Assembly (NCBI RefSeq): GCF_020921035.1
Contig: NC_063157.1
Span: 8,778,001 to 8,842,000 of the forward strand
Direction of reading: 5' to 3'
Source of the DNA: Rhodamnia argentea
Taxonomy: Eukaryota > Streptophyta > Magnoliopsida > Myrtales > Myrtaceae
Length of the DNA: 64,000 nt
Positions within the stretch are counted from its first letter, which is position 1. Every line of letters begins with the position of its first letter. A program made the translations under genes and the position numbers. A model generated the notes under the pieces. It made no database searches. It saw only the letters and a program-made list of their open reading frames with translations, and was not told where the DNA came from. Positions 1 through 11,445 of the stretch are shown here, piece by piece.

Positions 1-219
1 CCAGATACCGTGTCGATGGCTACAAAGTTGAAACAAGTTCAGATTGATAACAATAGCTTCGCTGGTAAAATTCATAAGGAACTTGGTCTAGTCAAGAGCT
101 TATACAGATTCTCCGTGTCTCTAAATAAATTCCACGGCGAAATCCCTCCAAATTTTTGCGATTCGCCGGTTATGGTACTTGATGCAGTCAAATTGTGGAT
201 CTATGGAGGGACTGCTTGA
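1..219 (+). pseudogene. Truncated leucine-rich-repeat receptor-kinase fragment, running off the left edge
   Basis: The frame is open from base 1 and reads as plant extracellular LRR sequence: a VQIDNNSFAGKI repeat, a GLVKSLYRFSVSLNKFHGEI repeat, then PPNFCDSPVM. This resembles, from memory, the LRR ectodomain of the probably inactive receptor kinase At5g06940. After the FCDSPVM motif, where a further LRR (INLSHN..LSG type) is expected, the frame turns into unrelated residues (LDAVKLWIYGG) and stops at 217-219. No transmembrane or kinase segment follows. It is therefore a 3'-truncated remnant, or an exon piece cut by rearrangement. Whether the 5' part lies intact to the left cannot be seen. 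Confidence 0.6.
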
Positions 220-582
220 GGAGCCATAGAGAGGGTATAAAGCATGATACACCCATTTCCCTTGGAGGAAATTGCAGCCTCCAGAAAGTAATTTTCTTGC
301 GCTGAAGTTGGTGGTGATGAAGCATCATACACCCATTTTCCTTAAAAGAATATAAATTTGTATTACATAAAAGGACCGGTCCGGTTGGACTGGTTGAATG
401 GTTCCCACTCGAAATTAGAACCGAATCGGTTTTAGCCGGTTCTAGAAAATTGGAACCGGGAATCGGTCCTGTGCCCACCAATTACATTCAAAATCAGCCG
501 GTTGGTTTACGGTCTGGTCCTATTTGGGTGGATTGTGGTTTTTTTTTTTTTGCTCACCCCTAGGCAAGATACACAAACCTCT
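220..582. other. Non-coding stretch with a short direct repeat
   Basis: No gene is seen. A diverged 24 bp direct repeat (agcat[g/c]atacacccattt) lies at 241-264 and 320-343. Bases 370-540 are rich in 'ggttc/ccggt' words of the kind found in plant dispersed repeats. A T-run follows at 540-551. Confidence 0.4.
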
Positions 583-1209
583 GAAAAATTACCAAAAAAA
601 TTCTAAACCTATTGTAAATTTGTCAATTCAATCATTAACGTTTTTTTAAGCCAATTGAGTCATTAACCTTTTGCATTTGTATCAATTCGGTCTTTTCGAC
701 CAACTTTAGGTGGCCGGCTCTAACGTGGCATCTTTTAAATAGTATTCTAATATTTGTAAATATTATATTTTTTTTATATTTTCTTTCTTCTTCTTTTTTT
801 CCTTCCTCCTCTAGCCGGTTGCCGGATTGGCGATAGGCTAGAGGCGAGGTTCGCCCTCACCCACGACCTTGCCCTTGTCGACCCTCACCTCTAGCTAGTC
901 ATCGGGGTCTGGTGATCGGTTGGAGGAAGAAAGAATGAAGGAAGGGGAAAAAAATAAAGAAAAACAAAAGAAAATAGAAATTTTTTTAAAAAATTCATAC
1001 ATATTAAGATATTATTAAAGATGACTACGTCGGCATCGGTGGTGCCGCGTCGGCGCCGTTCGCGCCACGTCGGCAATTTCTGATTGACGTTACTGAAATG
1101 ACTAGATTGATACAAACGCAAAATATTTAAGACTCAATTAAGAAAAAAAAGAATTATGACGGAATTGGCACAATTGCAATAGATTTAAGATTCTTTTGGT
1201 AGTTTTCCC
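583..1209. repeat. Inverted-repeat DNA element, family A, copy 1
   Basis: The left arm starts 'gaaaaattaccaaaaaaatt' and runs through 'tctaaacctattgtaaat'. The right arm ends 'tttaagattcttttggtagt', which is its approximate reverse complement. The interior carries 'ggccggctctaacgtggca', an AT-rich spacer and a GC-rich core (820-900, 1020-1080). The same architecture recurs at 8.2, 28.3, 50.0, 50.8 and 56.8 kb. No transposase is encoded, so it is non-autonomous. Family-level evidence, including the 9 bp target duplication of copy 3, suggests a Mutator-like origin. Confidence 0.65.
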
Positions 1210-3069
1210 GACAAATCTGGAATATGATTATCCCCGAAAGTTTGTGTGAATATATATGTTCAGCGTAAAACATGCATTATGCGTGTTGAAAAGGCAACTA
1301 TCAATTTTAAGTTACAAAACGCACGTAACATGTATCTTATTCGGCGTTCAATATGATTATATCGTTTTTAAGTGTTTATTTACCATTTGTCACATTATTT
1401 TATTAAATCGATCCTATATGCCAATGGTACGTTTGGCATTAGTCTAGACAAAGGCCATTTGGTCCGGCTTTTTTGCAGCAAGTTACAGCTGCGAGAGCGG
1501 GTGTTGACCCTCGAAGTTTTCATCAGGCCTTGGCAAGTACCTCGTAGCCATAGAAACCGACAGTTACAGCAGCTTAAGATAGTTTTCGGGAAGTTGCGCT
1601 CACCCAGCTTCAAGGCGCTGCAACGTCAGAGCGTGTATTTCTAAACACATAAGTCACAGCACAATCACAGTTTATACCAAACTCGACACTAGGTATCGAT
1701 ACGCCATCAGCACAAAGAAGTCAGAAGTGGGCACGAATCGAACTAGTGCAAGACAAAGGGGTGGGGTAAGCAGCATCATTCGAGCTTCCAACAACTCTAA
1801 TTTTCCAATGCGAAAGTCCCCTCGTGTTTAGATGCAGAAACATCATGTGTGACTAAGGAGAGAACTATCATATGCCCTCAACAGTCCGTAAACTACCAGA
1901 TTAAAGCAAAAACCACAAGAAGGAAGCTTCAAAAAGGGCACATGAGCGTTGGCAGAACTTCATGAGCAGAGAAGCCAAAGTTCTACTGTGAACCCGAATT
2001 ATTTGGTGGGTCTGGAATCAATTTCCACATTAACAGAGGAAGGAACTCGACAAGATGCAAAGGCATATATAACAAGAAAATGGAAGCTAAGGGTTGGCCA
2101 CTGGTCGCTTTCACACTGAGGTGGGTGGGTTACCCTCAAAGATAAAAATAAAAAATTAAATATAACTTTGAAAAAAAATAATTTTTTTGAGGGAAGCAAT
2201 CACAAAGGTTTGGATTTTGCTTCCAATTTGATGCTTGTGGAAATGTTTCTTTAATGTGCGGATGTTGTTGTCCAAGAAGCAATGCCATCATATTAGTACA
2301 CAGCATTATTCTAGCAGAGCAAGAAACGTAGGGCATGTAGAAAGAAAGAGAGAGAGAGTGTGCGCGCGTGTGGCCACATAAATTATATATTGTTGTGAGG
2401 TCTACAAGCGAGAAAAAAATCATGCTCGAATCGTAGGGTGAACGTAATTGAATTCTGCCGCATGTCGATAATGTAAATTACTTTTCTCGCCGACGATGGA
2501 GCTAATAAAAATCTCTTGAAGTCAATCATAAAATCGAATTATTGTTGTTGTTGTTGTTGTTCTTATTTTGTGGTCCGGAAGTTCAAAATCTAAAGATGGA
2601 GATGGGATTAAAAAAAAAAAGGGAAAAGGGTGCACCCGGGACTGAAACAGATGAATGAATGCGCACGTGTGGTTTCATCAGGGGGTGCCCAGGCTTTGTT
2701 GGAGAAGCAGCCCAACATTAAGACACGAAGACTCGGATCCGTCAAGGTTTCTTCTTCGCTAATGTCTTTCGCTTCCGACGGAGAGTGTCGGAAGAGACTA
2801 CCAGAGTTTTTCCCCGAATCCGAGTGGAAAAAGCGACGCAGCAGACATGGAAAGAAGATGAAAATGGAGACGTACGAGGTCGATGGGGGGAGCGGAAGAG
2901 GGCCAGATTTTGATTCGTCTCTGCGGGTTGAATGTAATAATTGACTCGTAATTACAATTACACAGATTATCGCTCTTAAAAATGGCGGCCATGGAGGAAA
3001 CAAGAAAAATCAAAACGCGAAGACAAATAGAAAGAGAAGACGCTAGACGTTGTGAGGTATTCGCCGGTG
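1210..3069. other. Intergenic and probable 3' flank of the ALOG gene
   Basis: No supported gene. There is a (GTT)n run at 2542-2560 and a GT/GA-rich patch at 2347-2370. Overlapping frames of about 100-130 codons at 2608-3003 on both strands have no recognisable motif. They lie directly downstream of the minus-strand ALOG stop codon, so the 3' UTR probably lies here. Confidence 0.4.
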
Positions 3070-3699
3070 CTAGCTCGGGGCTGTAGTTGGTCCAACATTG
3101 CCGCCGGTAGATTCTCCTCCGCCGCCGCCGCCGTCGCCAGAGCCAGAGCCTTCCCCAGTAGTACTGCTGCCACCGACGTCGGCAGATGCCGGGGTCCGCT
3201 TCCGCTTCTTCTTCTCGTAGGGGATGCCGCGGGCCTTGGCCTGGCCCTCCCGGACCTCGCGCAGGTAAATCCGGACGGCCTTGGCGCCGAAGGGGTTGGA
3301 ATCGGGTCGCCCGCCGTTCTCCTCGTAGGCGGCCCGGAGCCGCCCGATGAGCGCGTCGAGGCTGCCCCACGCCTGCTTAAGCGGGCACGCGCACGGGGCG
3401 GGGGGGTTCGGGTGCCCGAAGTAGGGGCAGCCCGAGGCGTGGACCTTGGTCTTCCCGAACTGGTCCAGGTACTTGAGGAACTCGATCACGTGGGCGCCGC
3501 TGCACCGGGCCAGCGTCAGCGGCGGCTTGTGGTTCTTCAGGTACTGCAGGAACGTGTTCCAGTCCCTCCGCTTCTGCGACTCGTACCGGCTCGGCGGCGC
3601 CGATGGGGCCCCCACGGCCGCCGATGACGGGCCCTCGGCAGCTGCAGCAGCACCCTCCTGCTGTTGCTCGGGTGGCCCGGCACCCGAAGTGGAATCCAT
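3070..3699 (-). CDS. LSH: ALOG-domain nuclear protein (LIGHT SENSITIVE HYPOCOTYLS family)
   Basis: A single exon encodes 209 residues. The ALOG domain spans about residues 37-162, opening [18 protein letters not shown] and continuing through the helix [19 protein letters not shown] zinc-ribbon-like insert carries H87, C91, C103 and C105, and the domain ends in [17 protein letters not shown] basic cluster, KKKRKR at 163-168, is a likely nuclear localisation signal. The N-terminus is Ala/Gln/Pro-rich and the tail is Gly/Ser-rich, both low complexity, as usual for the family. ALOG proteins are plant-specific nuclear regulators of light-dependent seedling growth and of boundary and meristem identity; the domain is thought to derive from a retrotransposon integrase-type DNA-binding fold. 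The start at 3699 is the first ATG ahead of the domain. Conserved gene order (see findings) favours an LSH5-type orthologue, but paralogue assignment is uncertain. Confidence 0.93.
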   Translation of the reverse strand: MDSTSGAGPPEQQQEGAAAAAEGPSSAAVGAPSAPPSRYESQKRRDWNTFLQYLKNHKPPLTLARCSGAHVIEFLKYLDQFGKTKVHASGCPYFGHPNPPAPCACPLKQAWGSLDALIGRLRAAYEENGGRPDSNPFGAKAVRIYLREVREGQAKARGIPYEKKKRKRTPASADVGGSSTTGEGSGSGDGGGGGGESTGGNVGPTTAPS

Positions 3700-3899
3700 G
3701 AGCGGCGCGTGGCGATCAAAACCGGGTGGAAATTTCGGATTCCCGGGATCGAATTCTGATCCCTTCTTCTACTTGGGACTTGAGGATGATCCAAGGAATT
3801 AAACCCAAACCCAGTAGTCGAACACCTTCTTACTTCGATCGGCGACTCGGAGCGGCTCCGCAAGGTGTGATCGGGTGCTCTCAGGAGGATCTTTTCACG

Positions 3900-4056
3900 A
3901 GAAAGTGAGTGATTTTCTCCTTTCTAGAGAGAGAGAGAGAGAAGAGAGAGAGTGGTGATGGGACGTAGAAAAGAAACGTACAAGATGAAGTGAACGAAGG
4001 AGACTGGCCAAAATTGTTGTGATAAGAGGGAGGAGGAGGAGGAGGAGGAGGAGGGG
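3900..4056 (-). promoter_or_regulatory. Pyrimidine-rich 5' leader/promoter of the ALOG gene
   Basis: Read on the minus strand, a (TCC)n tract (4028-4053) and a (TC)n tract (3925-3950) lie about 230-350 nt upstream of the ALOG start codon. Such tracts are common in plant 5' leaders and core promoters (Y-patch / GAGA type, bound by BASIC PENTACYSTEINE factors). The transcription start cannot be placed from sequence alone. Confidence 0.4.
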
Positions 4057-6430
4057 AGCATTGTGTGTAAATAAGCAATTGAGGATCGCGATCTTCGTCG
4101 TTTCACATGGTGGCCCCACCGCGGACGTGACTTCGCTCACTGTTCGCTACCGGCGGCCCCCGCCACTCCCCGTTTTGTCTTCTGCTCATACTCACCCCCG
4201 CCACTCTCTCACGCGCCACGACCGTCAGCCACGGCTTTCTCTTCCCTCTTTTGATGCCTTTTTTCTTGGTCGTATGCCCACTGAACTATGTACTTGAATC
4301 GCTCAAGAAATGATGGCTTTCGCGTATGTCCCTTAGATTTGACGGTTCAGATTTAGTTTAATGTATCGAAGCAGAACTATTTATTGAGTGCACCGGGTTC
4401 GTGTGAATTTAATGAGTCATAATTGTAAGGTCATGTGAATTTCGAGTGGAGCTTATTTGGGTCGACGGATCTGATGTAATAGAGCACATATGAAGCTTGA
4501 CATGCCATACCAATTATTTAACCGAAATGAGTATCATGGTGAATCGGCTTTGAAGTATTGACACGTACGGCCAATCGATATTAAGCTTCGTGCAACATAG
4601 GTGTTGAATTGCGCAGGTTCCTAATAGGGTTCACCGATTTTAAGAGTTCTAAGATAATTACTCATAAGTAAAACCGAATACATCTCACAATTTGAAGAAA
4701 AACAAAAGTTCATCTTTCATCTGATGAACATGGGAACCTCTCTCACGCAGAGAACACACGAGCTCGACATGTGGCGCACATATAACGACTCAAAAAATGG
4801 CGACAGGAGCTCTTACTCCAACTTCCGACCCTAAGTACATTCTCTAAGAAAAATCCATTCTCTGAGAGCATAAAAAACAAGCTAATTAATCGCGACTAAT
4901 TCACAAGCACAACGGTATTAAATGAGCTCGTAGTCCACTTGATAGATTCGTTCAGAAGGGATAACCCTAATTCTAAGATGGAATCGGTTTGGTTTCGGAT
5001 TTTAGAGTATGTAGGATAGATTTCCGATTCCAAAAATTAGAAAATCAGTTCCGACATGTAGGTTTAAGGAGAAACTTGAAACCTAGAACCTAGAATAAGT
5101 CTTTGTGTTTTTTTTATTCAATGTATTCGTGCGATCTCACAGTATTCCATTGCATTCAATGATAAATGTGTTTAATACAGAACCACTAATATGAGCTAAG
5201 ACTTTCACTATGACAATCTTTCATATTCTTTATGTATCTAAATATGAGTTGTGATCAGTGAATTGTAGCAATAAATGATGATCATTAGAGACGATGATTA
5301 ACTAAAATCGTTTAATTAAGAATATAGGTTTAATCTTATTAGAACACGCAACTTGTTACATGGTAAGTTTCGGATATGCGAGATATGTTCTAAGTTTCAA
5401 AAATTAAAGATCTGATTCCGACGAGCAAGTGTCAGATTTCACTGGAACCTGGGCTGAATCCATCCCGAAACCGCGGACACCTAATCGGAAGTCTATTTAC
5501 ATTCATATTAACATATCGGTAAGTAGAGCACTGTTCACCTTCCTTTTTTTTTTTTTTTTTTTGCAGCACTGAAATCTAGTCAACTCTTCTCGCTACGCCG
5601 AATGGCCGGAGGACGAGAACAATGAGTTCTTGAACAGTGCGCGGCGCGTGGTCGACCGGTGAAGCAGCGGGCGCTGGACATGAGGAGATGGTTGTGAACA
5701 GTTATGGCAATAAATGGGGTCTTGCTGAGGTCAAAAACATCTTTAGAATTGGCCACTCCGTGTTAAAAAGATCTCCCCCCACCGTCTACGTTGCTCCTCG
5801 CCTCGTCGCTCGTATGTGGTGGTGGTGTCGCTGTCTCCCCTCCCGAGTGCACAAAAGCCTCTTTTTCCCGCCTCCTCTTATCTTGTCACCGGCACGTGTC
5901 CAGTCCCGAAGAGAGAGAATGAACTTTGTCTGGATTCAGTTCAGTCAAACGTCAAGTCACCCCACCCCATATTTATTGCTTCTCGCTCGCCACCCGTTCT
6001 CAACCATTCACCTGAAAAACTGAATTGACATGGGATTCTCATCGGAAGAAGCAAACCTTCGGATTTTACCGCCCCTTTCAGTTTTTTTTTCCCTTCCTTC
6101 CCATAACAACGGTATCGCCATGCGGAAGGGAGTCCGTGAACGTGAACATACAGGCGGGGAAGAGAGAATCGCCTTATTAATTTGGAACCCGGGTATTTCA
6201 TATAGCAAACCATGAGGCGGCGATTGCTAAGGTGCACATGGGAGGTACGAGGGGGAAAAAATTATCATATCGAGAATTTAATGTAATGTAAAGCAATTAA
6301 TATATGCTAATTACATCATAATTCATTAATTTAAACTTTCGAGTGGAGATGGATTGACGGGCTATGAATTTACCTTTGTTTGCATGATCTTTTCGAGTGA
6401 AATTATTGAGTTTCCACTACATCCGGCCGA
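4057..6430. other. Gene-free stretch with a promoter-like patch near 5.9 kb
   Basis: 4300-5560 is AT-rich with no open frame. It contains two related 'tttc(c)gattccaaaaatta' style blocks (about 5000-5060 and 5370-5430), suggesting old dispersed repeats. Around 5880-6100 the composition changes: an 'acgtgtcc' G-box-like word, a 'catatttatt' TATA-like word at 5968-5977 and a possible start at 6030 (MGFSSEEANLRILPPLS) that leads nowhere. This could be the promoter and first-exon remnant of a lost gene. Confidence is low. Confidence 0.3.
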
Positions 6431-8228
6431 CAAAGTGGTATCAAAGTCGATAGTGGATTGATGACTCATTTCTAATGTATTGGTGTTCTGGTAAACATCT
6501 CAAAAATGGAAAATCTTGTATGTGACTACCTAATCGAGGTGGCAGATGGGATCTTCAGGCTTTCTACCAAGCTTGGCTTCAAATTGATTGAGGTGGAGTC
6601 TAAAAGTTAGACATTATCCTCACCAATATTATGTTAAACTTGACCTGGCCAAAGTGCAAATTCTTGAGTTAAGATGATGTTGGTGTGGAAGTTGTTGTTT
6701 CTAGCAATATCACCTAAAGAAGGGTGAACAAATGATTTTAATCAAATTTGATTAAAAATTAGAGAATTTAAAAATTTAAGTCAAATGAAACGTAGAATCG
6801 GGATCTAAAGATATGTAGTTTATGATTTCGAACATCAGTATGCAATATTCTATCGGACATAGTAGGGAGAGCTTAAAGATGGATAAAATTGCACATGATG
6901 ATCATTGTATTTGGACATAGATCAAGCCTACATCCACTCTCTTACGCTAATAACCAATAGGCTAGATTTTATTAGATGAACCAATGAGCAAGTAGTGATT
7001 CTTTCCTAGATAGATCACACTATTCTATATTAACCACTCTCACAAAACCTCTCGGTGATTATAATATAAATCTCACGAAGACAAGTATATAGAATCTGAA
7101 GTACTCTCACACTTTGAAATTTTTTATTCTGATCTCGCACTCATAATTGATCTCCTTTTATACTCTTTCACCTCCAAATTAGTTGTTGGACGGGTCTTCA
7201 AAGGCTCGTTCTTCAATATTTGATTGGACGCTATCAATCTTGATTGAGCATGTAGTAGCCATTGAGTGTTGAATTTGAACCTCTCTGATTCAATTGCCCA
7301 TACAATTAAATCTTTGATTTCCATAAGTTGATACCATCATTTATTGAAGTTGTGTTGTCTCTTCAAAGGCAATCTTCAACAAAGATATTCTACTATTCAT
7401 TGTAGAACCATCTTGTCAATCAAATATTACAAACTTCCTTTAAAAGGATTCCTCAACTATACATGGCATATGTCATATGTGGGTCTTCAATAAGAGCATT
7501 TTTTGAAACTTAATAGGTCGCGATTTTTGGACAATCTTCATAAACAAAGCCAATTTTTAGAATCTGAACATTGGGTTGGAATCTTGTATAATCATTGTTG
7601 ATGCTTGCATATAAGTCTTCATTCAAAGGTGTAATTTGAATCAACATAAGTGAGAATTTTAGTCTGGATAATATGATTCAACCCCTTTAGAGACAAATAT
7701 ATATAGTAGTTTATTGGCTTAAACTCTTGAGTGTGGGTGGGACCAAGCCAATATGTTGATAGCCTCGGATTTGGACTTCATCCCAGTGTTCACTAGTTTG
7801 AAGGTATCACATTTTTTGCTAAATATTTAGATCTTGCTTTTAGTGGGTCAAGGAAAAGCGACATATGGGTAAAAATAATAATGAAGGTCCAACTATTGTT
7901 TTACAATCCATGTGCAAAAAGCGTAGGCGTTCAGCTACCTTGAACTCATGAAGTACCCTACAAGTCCCATAATTCAGTTTAGTCTAGGCCTTTGATATAT
8001 AACAGTCGACGCGACCAAACCGACTTGGAGCGACCCCTGGATCACAAGTCACCTCTTCATGGTTGTCAAGGCAAAAGCCCGTCGGTGGCTACTCGCACAT
8101 TCGTATGTCAGAAGAATTCTTAGGTAATCCGAATACATATGAGCCCAATACATTTACATCATGGATGATGGTAGAATAGTTAGGATGTACTTAGCTCAGA
8201 TGCATACAATACATCCAAGAAAGGAGGA
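6431..8228. mobile_element. LTR-retrotransposon remnants (weak)
   Basis: At 6436-6450 'aagtggtatcaaagtcg' resembles the primer-binding site complementary to initiator tRNA-Met found just inside plant copia/gypsy 5' LTRs. It is preceded by 'ccggccgaca', a plausible LTR 3' end. A minus-strand TATA box, 'tataaaaggaga', lies at 7150-7161 in sequence resembling an antisense LTR. No gag, protease, integrase or reverse-transcriptase reading frame survives, so this is inferred from short signals only. Confidence 0.3.
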
Positions 8229-8834
8229 TTAATAAAAAAAGTCTTAAACTTATTGCAATTATGCCAATTCAATGCTAAATTTTTTTTTTTTTGGCCGATT
8301 CAGTCATAAAACCGTTTGCAATTGTGCCAATTTAGTCCATTTGGCCGATCGGCGCCGACATGGCAATTTTTAATAATATTTTAATATTTTAAATATTTTT
8401 TATTGTTTTAATCATTTTTATGTCTTTTTTTTTCTTTTTTTCTTTTTGTAGGGTTTGGGCCGGCAGAGGCTGCCGCCCACTCGGCCACTAGGTAAGGGTC
8501 ACAAGCCCTCACTCGGTCATTAGCCGCGAACCCTCGTGTAGCGGCCGACGAGGGCTTATAGGCCCTCACTCAGGGGGCCGACAATGGTTGTCAATGACTC
8601 GCAAGGCTATCGGCCCAAATCCTTAAAAAAAAAAAAAAGGGGGCAAAAACAATAATTAAAAAGATTAAAAAATATATATCAAATTATTAAAAATTGTCAC
8701 ATCAGTCCCGGCCAACTAAATGGACTGAACTAGCACAATTGTAAAAATTTTAAGACTAAATTGGCTAAAAAATAGTTTATGATTGAATTGACAAAATTGC
8801 AATAAGTTTAGGACTTTTATGGTAATTTTTTCCA
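8229..8834. repeat. Inverted-repeat DNA element, family A, copy 2
   Basis: The left arm reads 'aaagtcttaaacttattgca'. The right arm ends 'gcaataagtttaggactttt' then 'atggtaattttttcc', matching its reverse complement. The core (8450-8600) is GC-rich with repeated 'gagggc/gccctc' words. 'catccaa' occurs just outside both ends (8212-8218 and 8833-8839), a possible decayed target duplication. No transposase. Confidence 0.7.
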
Positions 8835-10452
8835 TCCAATAACGCCCCGCGATAGCACACCGATCGCAGTCCCACGTGATTCCCCATATTTCATTTGGAG
8901 CTCCTTTGGTTTTTTCCCTTACAAGTCTAGGATTTTGGGAGCGCATGGGCATTATGAACCGCCGTTTAGCATTCATTTCGCTTCAGCGAGCGGACGGAGA
9001 TGGGAGTGCCGACAAACAGTGCGTACAAATTTGAGGTCCCTGTGGGGGAAAGTATGCCCTTTTTATGCTAAATGGTTAATCACGACTTGACCACCAACCG
9101 CTACTATTTTTCCTTAGTTTTATTTTTGTTCTCTTTCGTGTGTATAACCGCTAGAGCTGTCCAATTTATGATTACGATTAGGTTTGAAATATCACTAGAT
9201 TAGAACATACCATTAATTGTTTTTTTTTTGGGTTGGAATACCATCAATTGTTTGCTCGGAGGTATATGCTAATGGTCGCTCTCTCTCTCTCTCTCTAGTT
9301 GGAAGTCGACGATTGGCATCCACCTCATAAAATCGACCTCCAACCACCATCGATCTTGATATGAATCCCATGGAACCCTACATCGATTAATGGTTTGGTT
9401 CCCTCCATGGAGTCATAACATTAGCTTTGAGGCTTGTCATCATTGCCATCGAGATGTCAATGGAGGCGGCGCGACGAGACGAGACGAGACGATGCGGGGC
9501 GAGATGGGCATGCGCACACGCGAGAGGGACAGAGGGGGCTTGGGTGCCTGAATTAGTTGGGTCGGCATTGGCATTTTTTCTGCTTCATTCACAAGGCTAG
9601 TATCCAATTCATTCGACTCGGTTCGTACCGACCGAGACATGCAAACCGCTCTATCCACGCGCATCCGGTTAGCGGTATTCATAAAACCATAGGGGTGATG
9701 AGTAGAAGACACTATGATCAAATCTGAACAAATATAAAATATATATATGAACAAATATTGTTCGAGAATAGCCTTCAAAATAAGCATAACACACATTCAC
9801 TGACGGTCTATACAAACCTAGCTTTGCTTCGGAGCCCTCTGCTTTTATACAACTTAGTAACACCATATGGAAACGCTATAAGGATGTACATCCTATGCTT
9901 TCGAGCCATAACGCAAGTGCATACTTTTTAGTGAATTAGATGCCGATGGTCATGTGATATCGTATCACACTCAAGTGAGCGATAGATATATTATTTGCAT
10001 AACGTGTGTGTATATATATTATTTACTATCAATCACTCAAGCACTTTCACTATTAGTTGATTCTTTTAATAAAATAAAAATTTGCTTGCACCCATCAAGT
10101 ATCTTACGGTCGAGATCACTATCCATAAAGTCATAAACATATCGCACAGCAGCCAATTCCGTCCTAAATATTCCAGTATCATCAATTTAGTAACAAACAT
10201 TCTAACAAAATGACAGTGCAATCTTTCTTGCTAAATTGAAAAATTTAGAACTGAATTGACCACTATACAAGTAGTTTTAAGACTTTTCGGATATTTTCCC
10301 CCCTTATTATATTTCACGGGAGTACTCAATCACTTAGATCGACGATAGTTCGCAGCGATCCTGCGGCAACAATTCAAGCTATAACCTAGGAGGACACCAC
10401 CATAGCCATGGCCACTTAATCTATTGAATAATCTACTAAACACCCCCCATTA
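8835..10452. other. Intergenic, no supported gene
   Basis: Contains a (TC)n run at 9280-9296 and a 'gacga' short tandem run at 9470-9495. A minus-strand TATA-like word 'ttgtataaaagcag' lies near 9838-9851, upstream of overlapping 65- and 118-codon minus-strand frames. Neither frame has a recognisable domain, and the composition is not gene-like. Confidence 0.35.
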
Positions 10453-10461
10453 TTATACTAA

Positions 10462-11436
10462 GGGAAAGTTTCGTTTAAGAGCCCGAAGTGCTCTCGATTT
10501 TTCAAATAATGGCTCGAAGTAGATGTTGTTTCAAATAAGGGCCTGAAGTGTCCTTTTTATTTCAAAAAAGGGCATGAGTATGGGTATTTTAGTCATTTTC
10601 CTTTTTTTTTTAACTTTTTTCCTTTTCTGTTTTTTTTTTTCCTTTCTTTTTTCTTTTTCCTTTTTATTTCTGCCCTAGCTCACCGTGGCCGGCCACCGGC
10701 GAGGGAGGTAGCGGCCTCGCTTGGGCGAGCCGAGGGCAGCCCTCGCCGGGGCGAGCAATGGGCAACCCTCGTTGACTTCGCCCGGGCGAGGTCGAGGTTA
10801 GCCCTTGGCTCACCCGGGCGTGGCCAACGGGGGCGAGATCCGCCTCAACGCCTTCTACATTGCAATGCTCGCCTTTACGGCGAGGGCCGCCATATTCGAG
10901 GCCGTCGGGCGGTGCTAGAGCCTCGACTTGGGGAGCACGAAGTAGATCTAGATCTACACGAGCTCATCCTCGTTGGCTAGGGCCGGATGAACTCCTCGCA
11001 AGGAGTTGCAGATGAAACCCAAAGAAGAAGAAGACGGGGACGACGCGCTCTCGGATTTGAAATTTTCGTGAGGGCTAGAGGCCCTAGCTAATGGCCGGCG
11101 GGGTCGCCGGCCCTCGCTACCCCAGCCGACCTCCCACCAATGGTGGGCCGATGACCACAAGTGGGAGGGGTAGCCCTCTCGCTGTATGGCTTTTTTTTTT
11201 TCCTTTTTTTTAAATTTTTTTTAAATTAGAAAAAAGAGAAAAATTGAATAAAAAATTTAAAAGTGAAATGACGAAAATACCCTTCAGGCCGGACCCTTTT
11301 TTGAAATACTATGGCCACTTCAGGCCCTTAATTGAAACATACTATGCCACTTCGGACATTTATTTGAAACAAAATCCACTTGAGGCCCTTATTTGAAAAA
11401 ATAAGAGGACTTCAGGCCCTTTTTTGGATTTTTCCC
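10462..11436. mobile_element. Mutator-like non-autonomous element with a captured gene fragment (Pack-MULE-like)
   Basis: The element is flanked by a perfect 9 bp direct repeat, ttatactaa, at 10453-10461 and 11437-11445. A 9 bp duplication is the hallmark of Mutator superfamily insertion. Its ends are inverted repeats of roughly 130-170 bp: the left starts 'gggaaagtttcgtttaagag' and the reverse complement of the right starts 'gggaaaaatccaaaaaaggg'. Both carry several degenerate copies of 'tcaaataagggcctgaagtg'. The GC-rich interior (about 10670-11180) contains a protein-like frame broken by stops (separate entry). There is no transposase, so it depends on an autonomous MULE elsewhere. Confidence 0.85.
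10820..11071 (+). pseudogene. Captured host-gene fragment inside the Mutator-like element
   Basis: One plus-strand frame reads as globular-protein-like sequence for about 83 codons, interrupted by only four in-frame stops (first at 10916-10918). Segments include EIRLNAFYIAMLAFTARAAI, then YTSSSSLARAG, then KELQMKPKEEEDGDDALSDL. Several stops look like single substitutions (TAG from GAG or CAG). I do not recognise the parent gene. The composition differs from the surrounding AT-rich DNA and the position is inside target-duplicated ends, as expected for a Pack-MULE capture. It has no intact coding capacity now. Confidence 0.5.
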
Positions 11437-11445
11437 TTATACTAA

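Noticed and set aside
1725..1765. 'gcacgaatcgaac' resembling the T-arm of a tRNA or SINE B-box on the minus strand
   Set aside because: No cloverleaf could be built around it, and no SINE tail or second copy was recognised.
2608..3003. 131-codon minus and 104-codon plus frames next to the ALOG gene
   Set aside because: They overlap each other, lack motifs and fall where the ALOG 3' UTR is expected.
3052..3627. 191-codon plus-strand frame antisense to the ALOG gene, and similar long frames antisense to the glutaredoxin-like gene (42122-42586)
   Set aside because: Both are shadows created by very GC-rich coding sequence; the opposite strand holds the conserved domains.
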